This document shows positions 35,984 to 45,062 of a stretch of DNA of 64,000 nt, one piece after another. Position numbers and translations under genes: made by a program. Under the pieces are notes generated by a model that did not search any database, was not told the DNA's origin, and saw only the letters and a program-made list of their open reading frames with translations. The stretch is taken from contig CAJPGC010000003.1 in assembly GCA_905339405.1 (NCBI GenBank), positions 122,915 to 186,914 of the forward strand. The letters are read 5' to 3'. This DNA comes from an uncultured bacterium. Lineage in GTDB: Bacteria > Desulfobacterota > GWC2-55-46. Every line of letters starts with the position of its first letter. Position 1 is the first letter of the stretch.

Positions 35984-37234
35984 ATGGCCCCGGAAAACGG
36001 CTTTTTCCAAGAAGTCCTTACAAACCTCGAGAACGCTAACAAACACCTCAATCTCCCGGCAGCCATCTATGAGAGGCTCCGCACGCCGAGACGCTCTCTC
36101 ATAGTCTCGGTGCCTGTGCAGCTCGACAACGGTACCGTGAGCTTTTTCACCGGCTACAGGGTGCAGTACGACTTTGCCCGGGGCCCGGCCAAGGGCGGCA
36201 TAAGGTACCACCCCAAGGTCAACCTCGATGAAATAACGGCCCTGGCAGCGCTCATGACATGGAAATGCGGGGTCGTGGACCTGCCCTTCGGAGGGGCCAA
36301 AGGCGGGGTAGCGTGCGACCCGACCATCATGTCCAGGGACGAGATAAAGAGGCTCACCAGGAGATATACCTATGAGATAGGCATCATCATCGGGCCTGAA
36401 TCGGATATCCCTGCGCCTGACGTCTACACAGACGAGCAGGTCATGGCATGGATGATGGACACCTATTCGATGATGAAGGGCCACTCCGTGCCCGGGGTCG
36501 TCACGGGAAAGCCGGTGAGCATAGGCGGCTCGCAGGGCAGGAGCAGGGCTACTTCCTCGGGGCTCGTGACGACCATAATGGAAGCATTGAAACACCTGGG
36601 CATGTCCGTTGAAGGGCTTACGGTCTCGGTCCTCGGCTTCGGCAAGGTCGGCTTCCACGCGGCCAAAATTCTTTCAGATGCCGGCGCAAAGGTAATCGGG
36701 GTGGCCGACTCGAAGGGGGCTATATACAACCCGCAGGGGCTCGACATTGACGACGTGGCCATGCACAAGGCAAAAATAGACACCGTGCAGGGCTACCGCG
36801 AGGCAGACAACCTTACCGTTGACGAGCTCATATCGATAGATTCCGACGTCCTCATACCGGCCGCCCTCGAAGGGCAGATACACTCAGGGAACGCCGGGCG
36901 CGTCAAAGCGAAGATAATCGCCGAAGGCGCGAACAACCCGCTGACCATCGAGGCGAACAGCATCATCACCGAAAAAGGGATCTTCATCATCCCGGACATA
37001 CTGGCCAACGCCGGAGGGGTCGTCGTTTCCTACTTCGAATGGGTCCAGGACCTGCAGAGGTTCTTCTGGAACGAGGAAGAAGTCGACGCCCGCCTCAACA
37101 CCATAATGAAGAAAGCCTTCCACGAGGTGCTTTCCATATCGAATGAAAAGAAGATAGACATGAGGACTGCCGCGATGGTCCTCGGAGTCAAGAGGGTCGC
37201 CGAAGCAGTGGCGGTAAGGGGGCTTTACCCGTAA
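35984..37234 (+). CDS. gdhA: Glu/Leu/Phe/Val-type glutamate dehydrogenase
   Basis: A 416-residue enzyme. The start is the ATG at 35984 because AAGGAG stands five bases before it; an upstream ATG at 35963 lies inside the repeat. The catalytic region contains GPAKGGIRYHPKV and TWKCGVVDLPFGGAKGGV, where the second Lys of the former and the Lys of GGAKGG bind glutamate. The Rossmann domain follows with SVLGFGKVGFHAAKIL. It interconverts glutamate and 2-oxoglutarate plus ammonia with NAD(P). The position after glnE suggests a link to nitrogen metabolism, but element C may place it under separate control. Confidence 0.93.
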   Translation: MAPENGFFQEVLTNLENANKHLNLPAAIYERLRTPRRSLIVSVPVQLDNGTVSFFTGYRVQYDFARGPAKGGIRYHPKVNLDEITALAALMTWKCGVVDLPFGGAKGGVACDPTIMSRDEIKRLTRRYTYEIGIIIGPESDIPAPDVYTDEQVMAWMMDTYSMMKGHSVPGVVTGKPVSIGGSQGRSRATSSGLVTTIMEALKHLGMSVEGLTVSVLGFGKVGFHAAKILSDAGAKVIGVADSKGAIYNPQGLDIDDVAMHKAKIDTVQGYREADNLTVDELISIDSDVLIPAALEGQIHSGNAGRVKAKIIAEGANNPLTIEANSIITEKGIFIIPDILANAGGVVVSYFEWVQDLQRFFWNEEEVDARLNTIMKKAFHEVLSISNEKKIDMRTAAMVLGVKRVAEAVAVRGLYP

Positions 37235-37541
37235 AAAGCATTACCGGAGGGGTCCCCTCGGCGCCCCAGGCAATCCTTTCCGGCGGCCGGTTAAAAAAAG
37301 CGTCCCGTTCTACCAGCCCCTGCAAGTTGACCGCGACGAGGCCACGCCAGTTCTGTCCCTTCAAGCCCGTCAAGAGTTATTTTGACCTTCACGGAAGTTT
37401 TTCAGCGCCCCTCCGCAACACATAACAACCCATTTTCATTCGCCTTTTTATTTAGAATAATTTTCTTTCGCTTTTCCGCTCAAAAACCTTGAAATCCTAA
37501 ATTCACTCTGGTAAAGTGGCTCCCTACTAAAAGGCCCGCAG

Positions 37542-37573
37542 TTATCAACATCTGTGAATAACCCTGTGAATAA
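37542..37573. other. DnaA-box cluster upstream of dnaA (candidate oriC part)
   Basis: Three DnaA-box-like 9-mers lie in 32 bases: TTATCAACA (37542-37550) and two TGTGAATAA (37553-37561, 37565-37573; TTATTCACA on the other strand). The 416-bp gap between gdhA and dnaA is otherwise gene-free, and its middle part (about 37,375-37,480) is AT-rich, as expected for a duplex-unwinding region. Together with the boxes after dnaA this is the likely origin of replication. Confidence 0.7.
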
Positions 37574-37650
37574 GTTCCAGCGGCAATAACCGGCCCTGGA
37601 TTTTTTATTCCATACCTTTCCTATTTGCGCTGCCGGCGCCCTGGTGTTTA

Positions 37651-39003
37651 ATGGACTCAAAATCTCTCTGGAAAAACTGCCTCGACGGCGTGGCTGCCCA
37701 TGTCAGCCCCCAGCACCTCGCGACCTGGTTCGGTCCGATAAAGGTCGTCGGCGGAGGCGCGGACTCCCTCGAGCTCGAGGTGCCGAACCGTTTTTTCCTG
37801 GAATGGCTCAGGGAACACTACCAGCCCCTCCTCGAAGAGGTCTTGAGGAAAGTCGCCAGAAAAGAGCTGAGCCTCGTCTGGCGGGTGAACGAAGAGGCCC
37901 CTCAGGCGGCTCCCGCGCCGAAGAAAAAGGAAAAAACTGAAAAAGAGAGCGTCCCGGCGAAGGCTTCCAAGGCCGCCAGCATGACGTTGAGCCCCAAGTA
38001 CACCTTCGAGAACTTCGTCGTGGGCAAGGCCAACGAGTTCGCGCACGCGGCCTGTTCCGCCGCGGCCAACAACCCGGGCAGCAAGTACAACCCGCTTTTC
38101 ATCTACGGCTGCGTCGGACTCGGTAAAACGCACCTCCTGCAGGCCATAGGCCACAGGGTCATCCAGAACAACCCGAACGCGAAGGTCTGCTACTACACCT
38201 CCGAGAGGTTCGTGAACGACTTCATAAACTTCGTCAGCCGCCAGAAGATGAGCGAGTTCCGCAGCAAGTTCAGGAACGTCGACGTCCTCCTCATAGACGA
38301 CATACAGTTCTGGGCTGGCAAGGAAGGCACGCAGGAAGAGTTCTTCCATACTTTCAACACCCTCTACGAGAACCACAAGCAGATAGTCGTCACCTCGGAT
38401 AAGTTCCCCAAGGACCTGAACGGCCTCGAAGAGAGGCTCCGCTCGAGGTTCGAATGGGGCCTGGTGGCAGACATACAGCCGCCCGATACCGAAACGAAGA
38501 TAGCGATCCTTCGCAAGAAGGCCAAGTCTGAAGGGATAAAGCTCCCTGACGACGTCGCGGGGCTACTGGCAGAAGTGAGCGGGTCGAACGTCAGGGAGCT
38601 CGAGGGCTTCCTCAACAGGATAATAGCAGTCTCCAGCCTCACCAGCAGAGACATCGACCTTTCAATGGCAAAGGACGCCCTCAAGAACCTCATCAAGGAA
38701 AAAGAGGACAAGGTCCTTACTATAGACGAGATCCAAAAGGCCGTTTCTTCCTATTACGACATAAAGTTCTCGGACTTGAAAAGCAAGAAACGCCACAGGA
38801 ACATCGCACTGCCGCGCCAGGTGGCGATGTACATGGCAAGGGAGTTCGGCGGCTTCTCTTACCCGGAGATAGGCTCTTCTTTCGGCGGCAAGGACCACTC
38901 GACCGCCATTCACGCGTGCAGGAAAATAGAGCGTGAGCTGAACGAAGACCCGGAGATAAGACAGGCCCTTCGCTCTCTTAGGCAGAACCTGGGATTGAAC
39001 TGA
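37651..39003 (+). CDS. dnaA: Chromosomal replication initiator DnaA
   Basis: The 450-residue protein has the four DnaA domains: an N-terminal oligomerisation domain (LWKNCLDGVAAHVSPQHL), a charged linker (residues about 90-110), the AAA+ core with Walker A YGCVGLGKTHLLQA and Walker B VDVLLIDDIQFW, and the C-terminal DNA-binding domain with the family signature GGKDHSTAIHACRKIE. It melts the origin and loads the helicase. DnaA boxes lie on both sides of the gene, allowing autoregulation. Length and motifs are normal. Confidence 0.98.
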   Translation: MDSKSLWKNCLDGVAAHVSPQHLATWFGPIKVVGGGADSLELEVPNRFFLEWLREHYQPLLEEVLRKVARKELSLVWRVNEEAPQAAPAPKKKEKTEKESVPAKASKAASMTLSPKYTFENFVVGKANEFAHAACSAAANNPGSKYNPLFIYGCVGLGKTHLLQAIGHRVIQNNPNAKVCYYTSERFVNDFINFVSRQKMSEFRSKFRNVDVLLIDDIQFWAGKEGTQEEFFHTFNTLYENHKQIVVTSDKFPKDLNGLEERLRSRFEWGLVADIQPPDTETKIAILRKKAKSEGIKLPDDVAGLLAEVSGSNVRELEGFLNRIIAVSSLTSRDIDLSMAKDALKNLIKEKEDKVLTIDEIQKAVSSYYDIKFSDLKSKKRHRNIALPRQVAMYMAREFGGFSYPEIGSSFGGKDHSTAIHACRKIERELNEDPEIRQALRSLRQNLGLN

Positions 39004-39264
39004 AAAACCGCTCACTTGGACCGGTTACCAACAGGGCCTGTTGATAGAGTGTTACTAGCGTGCGGCAGGATGTGGAAAGAACGGCCGGACCTGTGGACTA
39101 AAAAGCGCCGATGGGCAAAGTGTTGATAAGGGGGCGTGCTTTTCAACATAAAGAGGTCCGGCAAACACGAACTGTTACGGGCGCTTGGCGGCTTATCAAC
39201 ATATCAACAGCGCCTACTACTGGTTACTACTTCTTTTAAATAAAGCAGAGGAGAAGAGGGAGAG
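39004..39264. other. dnaA-dnaN intergenic region with DnaA boxes
   Basis: The 261-base gap contains TGTTGATAA (39121-39129), TTATCAACA (39193-39201) and the close variant ATATCAACA (39201-39209), plus weaker CTGTTGATA (near 39039) and CTGTGGACT-like sites. No gene fits. It is a second candidate origin segment and may also carry the dnaN promoter. GGGAGAG precedes the dnaN ATG. Confidence 0.7.
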
Positions 39265-40368
39265 ATGAAGTTCACAATCGCAAAGGCAGATTTCATAAAG
39301 GTCCTCCAGAGGATCCAGGGCATAGTAGAAAAAAGAAATACTATGCCCATTCTCGCCAATGTCCTCCTTGACGCCTCTGACGGAAAAATAAACATCATGG
39401 CAACGGACCTGGAGGTCTTCATAAAAGATTCTTCTCCCGCCAAGGTCACAGAGGAAAGTTCTGTAACGGTAAACGCCAGGAAACTTTTCGAGATAGCCAA
39501 GGAGCTTCCCGGAGAGACGATAGACGTATCTTCCGGCAAGGACGACAAGGTCACTTTAAAGGCGGGAAAAGCCAGGTTCAATATCATGGGCCTCCCTTCG
39601 AAAGATTTCCCGGTCTTCCCGGCAATAGACGAAAGCGCCATGAAGGAGCTTGATTCTGAAGCCTTCAGGGACATGATAGACAAGACGTCTTTTGCGGTCT
39701 CGACGGACGAGACAAGGTACAACATAAACGGCTTTCTCCTTGAGAGCGGGAACGGGCGCGTGAAGATGGTCGCCACCGACGGACACAGGCTCGCACTCAT
39801 CTCAAGGGAGGGCGTCTCGATAGACGCCGGGAGCAAGGAAGGCGTGCTCCTTCCCAGGAAGGGCGTCATGGAGATGAAAAAGGTGCTCGATGAAAAGGAA
39901 GGGGCTTTCCTTTTGGGCATCACACAGAAGAACGCAGTCATAAAAAGAGAGAACACTGTAATAATAATAAGGCTCCTGGAAGGGGAGTTCCCCGATTACT
40001 CCAGGGTAATACCCAAGGAGAACGACAAGGACGCGATAGCCGTAAGAGGAGAGCTCCTTTCATCCCTTAAAAGGGTCTCTCTTCTTTCAACCGACAAGAT
40101 AAAGGGCGTGAAGTTCAGCTTCGCCAACTCAAAGCTTGTCCTTACCTCATCGAGCCCTGACATAGGAGAGGCCACCGAAGAGGTGGACGTTGAATATCCC
40201 TTCGGCGAGCTCGACATAGCGTTCAACGCCAGGTACTTCATAGACATGTTAGAGGCCCTGAGCGACGAGAAAGTCAGGATCTCTCTTAAAGACCCGTTGA
40301 GCCCCGGAGTACTGAGGCCCGTTGACGGCGAAGACTATACCTACATAATCATGCCCATGAGGCTCTGA
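39265..40368 (+). CDS. dnaN: DNA polymerase III sliding clamp, beta subunit
   Basis: The 367-residue protein matches the three-domain beta clamp: MKFTIAKADFIKVLQRIQGI at the start, RNTMPILANVLL-type strand, ATDGHRLALIS in the middle and YIIMPMRL at the end, the classical clamp C-terminus that contacts partners. It encircles DNA and tethers the polymerase. The position directly after dnaA is the ancestral arrangement. No recF or gyrB follows, unlike in many bacteria. Confidence 0.98.
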   Translation: MKFTIAKADFIKVLQRIQGIVEKRNTMPILANVLLDASDGKINIMATDLEVFIKDSSPAKVTEESSVTVNARKLFEIAKELPGETIDVSSGKDDKVTLKAGKARFNIMGLPSKDFPVFPAIDESAMKELDSEAFRDMIDKTSFAVSTDETRYNINGFLLESGNGRVKMVATDGHRLALISREGVSIDAGSKEGVLLPRKGVMEMKKVLDEKEGAFLLGITQKNAVIKRENTVIIIRLLEGEFPDYSRVIPKENDKDAIAVRGELLSSLKRVSLLSTDKIKGVKFSFANSKLVLTSSSPDIGEATEEVDVEYPFGELDIAFNARYFIDMLEALSDEKVRISLKDPLSPGVLRPVDGEDYTYIIMPMRL

Positions 40369-40510
40369 GAAGAAGCAAAGATATAAAAAATATTGACATT
40401 TATCGGGCCCCTGTGTCTAAATAGAGGTTTGTTTGACCCAGGGGTTCCTTTTATTTCCAGGGGCCACAACCAGTTATCTTAAAGAAAAAAACAGGAGCTA
40501 CAAGAAAGCC

Positions 40511-40666
40511 ATGCCGAAAAGAACATTTCAGCCCAGCAAGAAAAGAAGATTGAGGACCCACGGCTTTCTCGTGAGGATGGCCACCAAATCCGGAAGGGCC
40601 GTCATCAACAGGAGAAGGGCGAAGGGCAGGAAGCGTCTTTCCGTCACCATCAGCACGAGCAAGTAA
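40511..40666 (+). CDS. rpmH: Ribosomal protein bL34
   Basis: A 51-residue, very basic protein: [20 protein letters not shown] then [20 protein letters not shown], the standard L34 sequence with a slightly longer tail. The start is the ATG at 40511, since the open frame upstream has no L34 similarity. AGGAG lies about 13 bases before it. It starts the rpmH-rnpA-yidD-yidC-mnmE run. Confidence 0.97.
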   Translation: MPKRTFQPSKKRRLRTHGFLVRMATKSGRAVINRRRAKGRKRLSVTISTSK

Positions 40667-40689
40667 ACGAGGGCCCGCACCTGCCCTTC

Positions 40690-41052
40690 ATGAAAACACC
40701 CGGGACAGATCTTTCCTTTACAAAGGAAGAAAGGCTTCTAAAGCCTGAAGAGTTTGCCAGGGTAAGAAGGGCAGGCAAGAGGCTCTCTACCAGGAGCTTT
40801 ACTCTTTATGTGCTCCCTAACGGGCTCGGCTGGACCAGGCTCGGGCTCGCCGTCAGCTCGAAGACCGGGAACGCCGTAAAAAGAAACAGGGTCAAAAGAC
40901 TGCTGAGGGAGTTTTTCAGGCTCAACAAGGCCCTGTTCCCCGAGTCCTCCGACGTCCTCATCACGGCAAAGTCCCTCGAACAGATAAAGGGGGTTCAAGA
41001 CGTCTCCGGCGAGCTCGGCGGCGTGCTTGGGTCCGCGAGGTCCGGCAAGTGA
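40690..41052 (+). CDS. rnpA: Ribonuclease P protein component
   Basis: The 120-residue protein carries the RNase P signature region ([20 protein letters not shown], then [11 protein letters not shown]) with the RNR-type basic motif that contacts the precursor-tRNA leader and the catalytic RNA. It helps mature tRNA 5' ends. The stop overlaps the yidD start codon (GTGA), showing translational coupling. Confidence 0.96.
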   Translation: MKTPGTDLSFTKEERLLKPEEFARVRRAGKRLSTRSFTLYVLPNGLGWTRLGLAVSSKTGNAVKRNRVKRLLREFFRLNKALFPESSDVLITAKSLEQIKGVQDVSGELGGVLGSARSGK

Positions 41053-41303
41053 TCAAGAAATCTTTCATACTGCTGATTTCTTTCTATAAGACCTTCATCT
41101 CGCCGGTCCTTCCGCCGTCCTGCAGGTTCTACCCGAGCTGTTCTGATTACGCCCGCTCTTCCATAGAGACGCATGGGGCCTTGCGCGGCTTCTACCTCGC
41201 CGTCAGGAGGCTTTTGAAGTGCCATCCATACCACGAAGGCGGTTTTGACCCGGTGCCCGAGTCTTTTCACTGGCACGCGTCCCGGCATTGCATAAAAAAA
41301 TAA
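41049..41303 (+). CDS. yidD: Membrane protein insertion efficiency factor YidD
   Basis: An 84-residue protein starting at a GTG that overlaps the rnpA stop. It has the YidD pattern of three conserved cysteines: [15 protein letters not shown] and [17 protein letters not shown]. YidD assists YidC-dependent insertion of inner-membrane proteins. An N-terminal amphipathic stretch ([17 protein letters not shown]) matches its peripheral membrane association. The yidC gene follows 15 bases later. Confidence 0.95.
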   Translation: MIKKSFILLISFYKTFISPVLPPSCRFYPSCSDYARSSIETHGALRGFYLAVRRLLKCHPYHEGGFDPVPESFHWHASRHCIKK

Positions 41304-41318
41304 CGGACAAGGACCAGC

Positions 41319-42887
41319 ATGGATAAGAAAGTCTGGATAGCCCTCATCCTCTCGATGGTGGTGATCTTTTTCTACCCGTACCTCATAAAATGGTACTACC
41401 CCCAGCAGCAGCCCCCCGTTGAAAAACGGGAGAGCGCCGCTCCAGCTGACGTACAGGCCCAGCCCGGAGCAGTAGCGCCGGCCCAGCCCCAGCAGCCTCA
41501 GAAAGCCGTCGCAGAAGAGCTCACGATAGTAGAGACGCCCCTTTACAAGGCGGTTTTCTCCAACGTCGGGGGCGGGATAAAGAGCCTGGAGCTCAAGAAC
41601 TACAAAAAGGGCAAGGACGACCCTGAGATAGTCAACGCTGCGTCGAAGGTGGCAATCAAGAACTCGTTCAGGAGCCAGTTCGACCTCAACGGCATAGTTG
41701 AAACGCCCGTCTTCAAGCCTTCGAGCGCCTCTTTGAACCTCGACGGGGCCTCAACCGGCTCTCTTATATATACCGGCGCACTTTCAAACGGGCTCACAAT
41801 TGAAAAGAAGTTCACCTTTTCAGCCGACACCTACTTCATAAACACTGAGGTAAAGTCGCTGAACGCCACCCAGACGGCCGTTTCGGTCAGGGCCGACATT
41901 ATCCTGAGCGCGCCTGTCTCCGGCAAGGACGAAACCGGCTACCACCAGGGCCCGATAATCAAATCCAACAACGAGCTTACCCGCCAGGACGAGGACGACA
42001 GGACGCTTACCGGCTCCAGCAAATTGAAGTGGCTCGGCCTCGAGGACAAGTACTTCCTTGCCGCCCTCATCCCGGTGACGGACACGCACTTCTCCTGGGT
42101 TACCGAAGTACCGGCCCCCGGCTCTTCCGCGGCGGCCCTTCAGTTCCCCGTGAACCTCGCGCCGGGCGGTTCTTCACGGGTCGTCTTGAACACGTTCCTC
42201 GGCCCCAAGGAATATGACACTCTCCTGAAGCAGAAGGTCGGCCTCGAGGAGGCCATCGAGTTCGGCTGGTTCGACTGGATGGCCAAGCCTTTCCTCGTGG
42301 TCCTGAACTTCTTCGACAGGTACCTGGGCAACTACGGCCTGGCTATAATCGTCCTTACCGTCATAATAAAGGTCCTTTTCTACCCGCTCACGAAAAAGAG
42401 CCTCCATTCCATGAGGGACATGCAGAGGATGCAGCCCCAGATGGCGGCGTTGAAGGAAAAGTACAAGGACGACAAGCAGAAGATGAACAAGGAGCTCATG
42501 GAGCTCTACAAGCGCCACAAGATAAACCCGGTCGGCGGTTGCCTCCCCATGGTCCTCCAGATACCGGTATTTATCGCGCTCTACGAAGTCCTTTACGTCG
42601 CCATAGAGCTCAGGCACGCGCCGTTTTTCCTCTGGATAACGGACCTGTCGGAGAAGGACCCTTACTACATAACGCCCATACTCATGGGCGCGACCATGTT
42701 CCTGCAGCAGAAGATGACGCCGACCTCGGTCGACCCGGCCCAGCAGAAGATAATGATGCTGATGCCCATAGTCTTCACCTTCATGTTCCTGAGCTTCCCC
42801 GCTGGCCTTGTCCTGTACTGGCTCGTGAACAACGTCCTTTCCATCGGCCAGCAGTACTTCGTTTACAAGACGCCCGCGAAGGCGTAA
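41319..42887 (+). CDS. yidC: Membrane protein insertase YidC
   Basis: The 522-residue protein has the Gram-negative YidC layout: an N-terminal membrane helix (WIALILSMVVIFFYPYLI), a Pro/Gln-rich linker, the large periplasmic beta domain (residues about 65-310), then five helices including NYGLAIIVLTVIIKVLFYPL and NPVGGCLPMVLQIPVFIALY. It inserts proteins into the inner membrane alone or with SecYEG. A strong terminator follows. No jag/khpB gene lies between yidC and mnmE, where many bacteria have one. Confidence 0.97.
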   Translation: MDKKVWIALILSMVVIFFYPYLIKWYYPQQQPPVEKRESAAPADVQAQPGAVAPAQPQQPQKAVAEELTIVETPLYKAVFSNVGGGIKSLELKNYKKGKDDPEIVNAASKVAIKNSFRSQFDLNGIVETPVFKPSSASLNLDGASTGSLIYTGALSNGLTIEKKFTFSADTYFINTEVKSLNATQTAVSVRADIILSAPVSGKDETGYHQGPIIKSNNELTRQDEDDRTLTGSSKLKWLGLEDKYFLAALIPVTDTHFSWVTEVPAPGSSAAALQFPVNLAPGGSSRVVLNTFLGPKEYDTLLKQKVGLEEAIEFGWFDWMAKPFLVVLNFFDRYLGNYGLAIIVLTVIIKVLFYPLTKKSLHSMRDMQRMQPQMAALKEKYKDDKQKMNKELMELYKRHKINPVGGCLPMVLQIPVFIALYEVLYVAIELRHAPFFLWITDLSEKDPYYITPILMGATMFLQQKMTPTSVDPAQQKIMMLMPIVFTFMFLSFPAGLVLYWLVNNVLSIGQQYFVYKTPAKA

Positions 42888-42909
42888 AAATAACACTTTG
42901 TTGTTTGAA

Positions 42910-42945
42910 AAAAACCCCCTCTCCTTAGACGGAGAGGGGGTTTTT
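42910..42945. terminator. Terminator after yidC
   Basis: AAAAACCCCCTCTCC, loop TTAGAC and GGAGAGGGGGTTTTT form a perfect 15-bp stem with A- and T-runs on both sides, 22 bases after the yidC stop. Confidence 0.9.
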
Positions 42946-43073
42946 GTTTTTACCCATGAGATGCTTTATTCGGTAGAAATATACGAGTTTGACAGCTTTG
43001 CTCAAAATGACAGATCCTCCACTCCAGCCGATAATATTTGAAAAGAAAGCCCTTCTGGGTTTTAATATCCTCC

Positions 43074-44447
43074 ATGAAAGAAAACCCGTCAGACACGATC
43101 GCCGCCATCGCAACCGCGCAGGGTGAAGGCGGGGTCGGCGTTATACGCATTAGCGGCCCTAATGCTTTAGAGGTCGCTCTCAGGTGCTTCAGCGTCAAGG
43201 GGCCGGTTGAGGAAAGGCGTCTTGTCTACGGGTCGATACTGGGCCCGGCCGGAGAGCGGCTCGACGTTGGTTTTCTCGCCTGGATGCCCTCGCCCAGGTC
43301 GTATACCGGCGAAGACGTCGTGGAGTTTCACTGCCACGGCGGCCCGCTTCTTTTAAGGCAGGTCCTCGGCGCGATAGTGAATGCAGGCGCGAGGCCCGCG
43401 GGCCCCGGCGAGTTTACGCGCCGCGCCTTTTTGAACGGCAAGCTCGACCTCACGCAGGCCGAGGCGGTAATCGACATCATAAGGGCCCAAACCTCCCTTT
43501 CGCTCTCATCCGCCAGGGGCAGGCTCGAGGGAGGCCTTTCCAGAAAGGTTGGCTTACTGAAGGCGCCTCTGGTCGAGCTCCTTGCCCACATGGAGGCCGA
43601 GCTCGATTTCACAGAGGAAGAGATAGACGGGCTCCCGCCTGAAGAGATATCCTCGAAGCTGACTGAAGCAGCCTCAGGCGTTAAAAGGCTCCTTTCCACT
43701 TTTGCCGAAGGCAGGGCCTTGCGCGAAGGGCTCAAGGTCTTGATACTCGGCCGCCCGAACGCCGGAAAATCGAGCCTCTTGAACGTCCTTCTCCAGGAAG
43801 AGCGCGCCATAGTAACTCCAATGCCGGGCACCACCAGGGACGTCATAGAAGAGACGCTCGAATTAAGGGGCATGCCAGTGCGCCTCATGGACACGGCAGG
43901 CTTGAGGGAAGCGGCAGACGAGGTCGAAGCGATAGGCGTGCGCCTTGCCAAAGGCAGGGTCGAGGAGGCCGGGCTCATAATCTTCGTCGCCGACCTGACT
44001 GCCGATTTCAGCGGGGACATCGAGATACTCTCCGGCCTACCCTCGGCGAAGACTGTAATAGCCGCGAACAAGCTGGACTTAGGCTCGGAAAAAATAAGCG
44101 AGGCAATGGCGGCCTTCGAGGGCTTTGACGTAGTGCCCATTTCCGCGACTTCGGAGGAAGGTATAGAGCCGCTCAAAGACCTCATATTCGAGAAGGCTGC
44201 CGGAGGAAAGGCCGCGTTGGAAGCCCCGCTTGGCGAGCTCGTTGCCTCAATCAGGCACAGGGACTGCCTCGTAAAATGCCTCGAGGCCCTGGAGCGGGCG
44301 AAGGGGGCTGTAGCCGCGGGTCTACCGAGAGAGCTTGTTGCCACAGACATCCGCGCCTCTATCGGTTCTCTCGGCGAGATAACCGGCGAGACCACGAGCG
44401 AGGACATACTCGACATTATCTTCAGCTCTTTTTGCATAGGCAAGTAA
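43074..44447 (+). CDS. mnmE: tRNA uridine-5-carboxymethylaminomethyl GTPase MnmE
   Basis: A 457-residue protein from the ATG at 43074; the frame continues upstream to 43038 but family similarity begins at SDTIAAIATAQGEGGVGVIR. The folate-binding N-terminal domain is followed by a G domain with GRPNAGKSSLLN (G1), DTAGLRE (G3) and NKLDL (G4). The C-terminus is FCIGK with the catalytic Cys. With MnmG it modifies the wobble uridine of several tRNAs. No ribosome binding site is obvious before the chosen start. MnmG is not in the window. Confidence 0.96.
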   Translation: MKENPSDTIAAIATAQGEGGVGVIRISGPNALEVALRCFSVKGPVEERRLVYGSILGPAGERLDVGFLAWMPSPRSYTGEDVVEFHCHGGPLLLRQVLGAIVNAGARPAGPGEFTRRAFLNGKLDLTQAEAVIDIIRAQTSLSLSSARGRLEGGLSRKVGLLKAPLVELLAHMEAELDFTEEEIDGLPPEEISSKLTEAASGVKRLLSTFAEGRALREGLKVLILGRPNAGKSSLLNVLLQEERAIVTPMPGTTRDVIEETLELRGMPVRLMDTAGLREAADEVEAIGVRLAKGRVEEAGLIIFVADLTADFSGDIEILSGLPSAKTVIAANKLDLGSEKISEAMAAFEGFDVVPISATSEEGIEPLKDLIFEKAAGGKAALEAPLGELVASIRHRDCLVKCLEALERAKGAVAAGLPRELVATDIRASIGSLGEITGETTSEDILDIIFSSFCIGK

Positions 44448-44532
44448 ACACCCCTTCCCTGCCGCCCTTTCAAAGCCGCTTTGGAAATGATAAAATACCG
44501 TCTGTTATAATCCTTAAACGCGGGGGACACCC

Positions 44533-44922
44533 ATGCCTGGAAAAATAACCGTTCTGATTTTTCTCGCTCTGTTCGCTTTTACTTTGCCTGCCTATTCGGC
44601 GCAAGAGGGCCCTGCAAAACAGGCCCAGGCCGAATCTCTCCAGTCCGTCAAACACTCGGACGTGTGCATGGTCCAGAACAGGCACGGCATCATGAAGATG
44701 ATACCCGTAGAGGTCGACGGGAAGATGTACTACGGCTGCTGCGCCGGATGTGTTGGGAAGTTGAAGTTCAACCCGGCCGTGAGGTACGCGAACGACCCTG
44801 TCTCAGGAAAGCAGGTCGACAAGGCATCCGCCTTCATAATCGGCAACAGGGACGGCACTGTCATCTATTTCGAATCAAAGGAGACCGCAGAGAAGTTTTT
44901 CGCTTCGAGGAAGTCCTTATAA
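44533..44922 (+). CDS. Secreted TRASH/YHS-like metal-binding protein
   Basis: A 129-residue protein with a clear signal peptide (ITVLIFLALFAFTLPAYSAQ, cleavage after AYSA). Its mature part has a Cys array, VCMVQNRHG followed by YYGCCAGCVGKL, resembling TRASH/YHS domains that hold copper or other soft metals, and a second half DPVSGKQVDKASAFI that looks like a YHS half-repeat. A periplasmic metal-binding or metallochaperone role is inferred. Neighbours give no further clue. A terminator follows directly, so it is probably a single-gene unit. Confidence 0.8.
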   Translation: MPGKITVLIFLALFAFTLPAYSAQEGPAKQAQAESLQSVKHSDVCMVQNRHGIMKMIPVEVDGKMYYGCCAGCVGKLKFNPAVRYANDPVSGKQVDKASAFIIGNRDGTVIYFESKETAEKFFASRKSL

Positions 44923-44936
44923 AAGGCTCTTTTCTG

Positions 44937-44969
44937 AAAGCCCCTCCCGCAACGGGGGGGGCTTTTTTT
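44937..44969 (+). terminator. Terminator after the metal-binding protein gene
   Basis: AAAGCCCC and GGGGCTTT pair around a short loop and run into a series of T's, 14 bases after the stop codon. Confidence 0.85.
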
Positions 44970-45062
44970 ATTCCCTTTCTACTGCTGAAACACTGCGGTT
45001 TGACACTCCCCTTTCCTCTGATATATTCAAAATAGGCAAAAAATCCAGGGGGGTGGTACATC

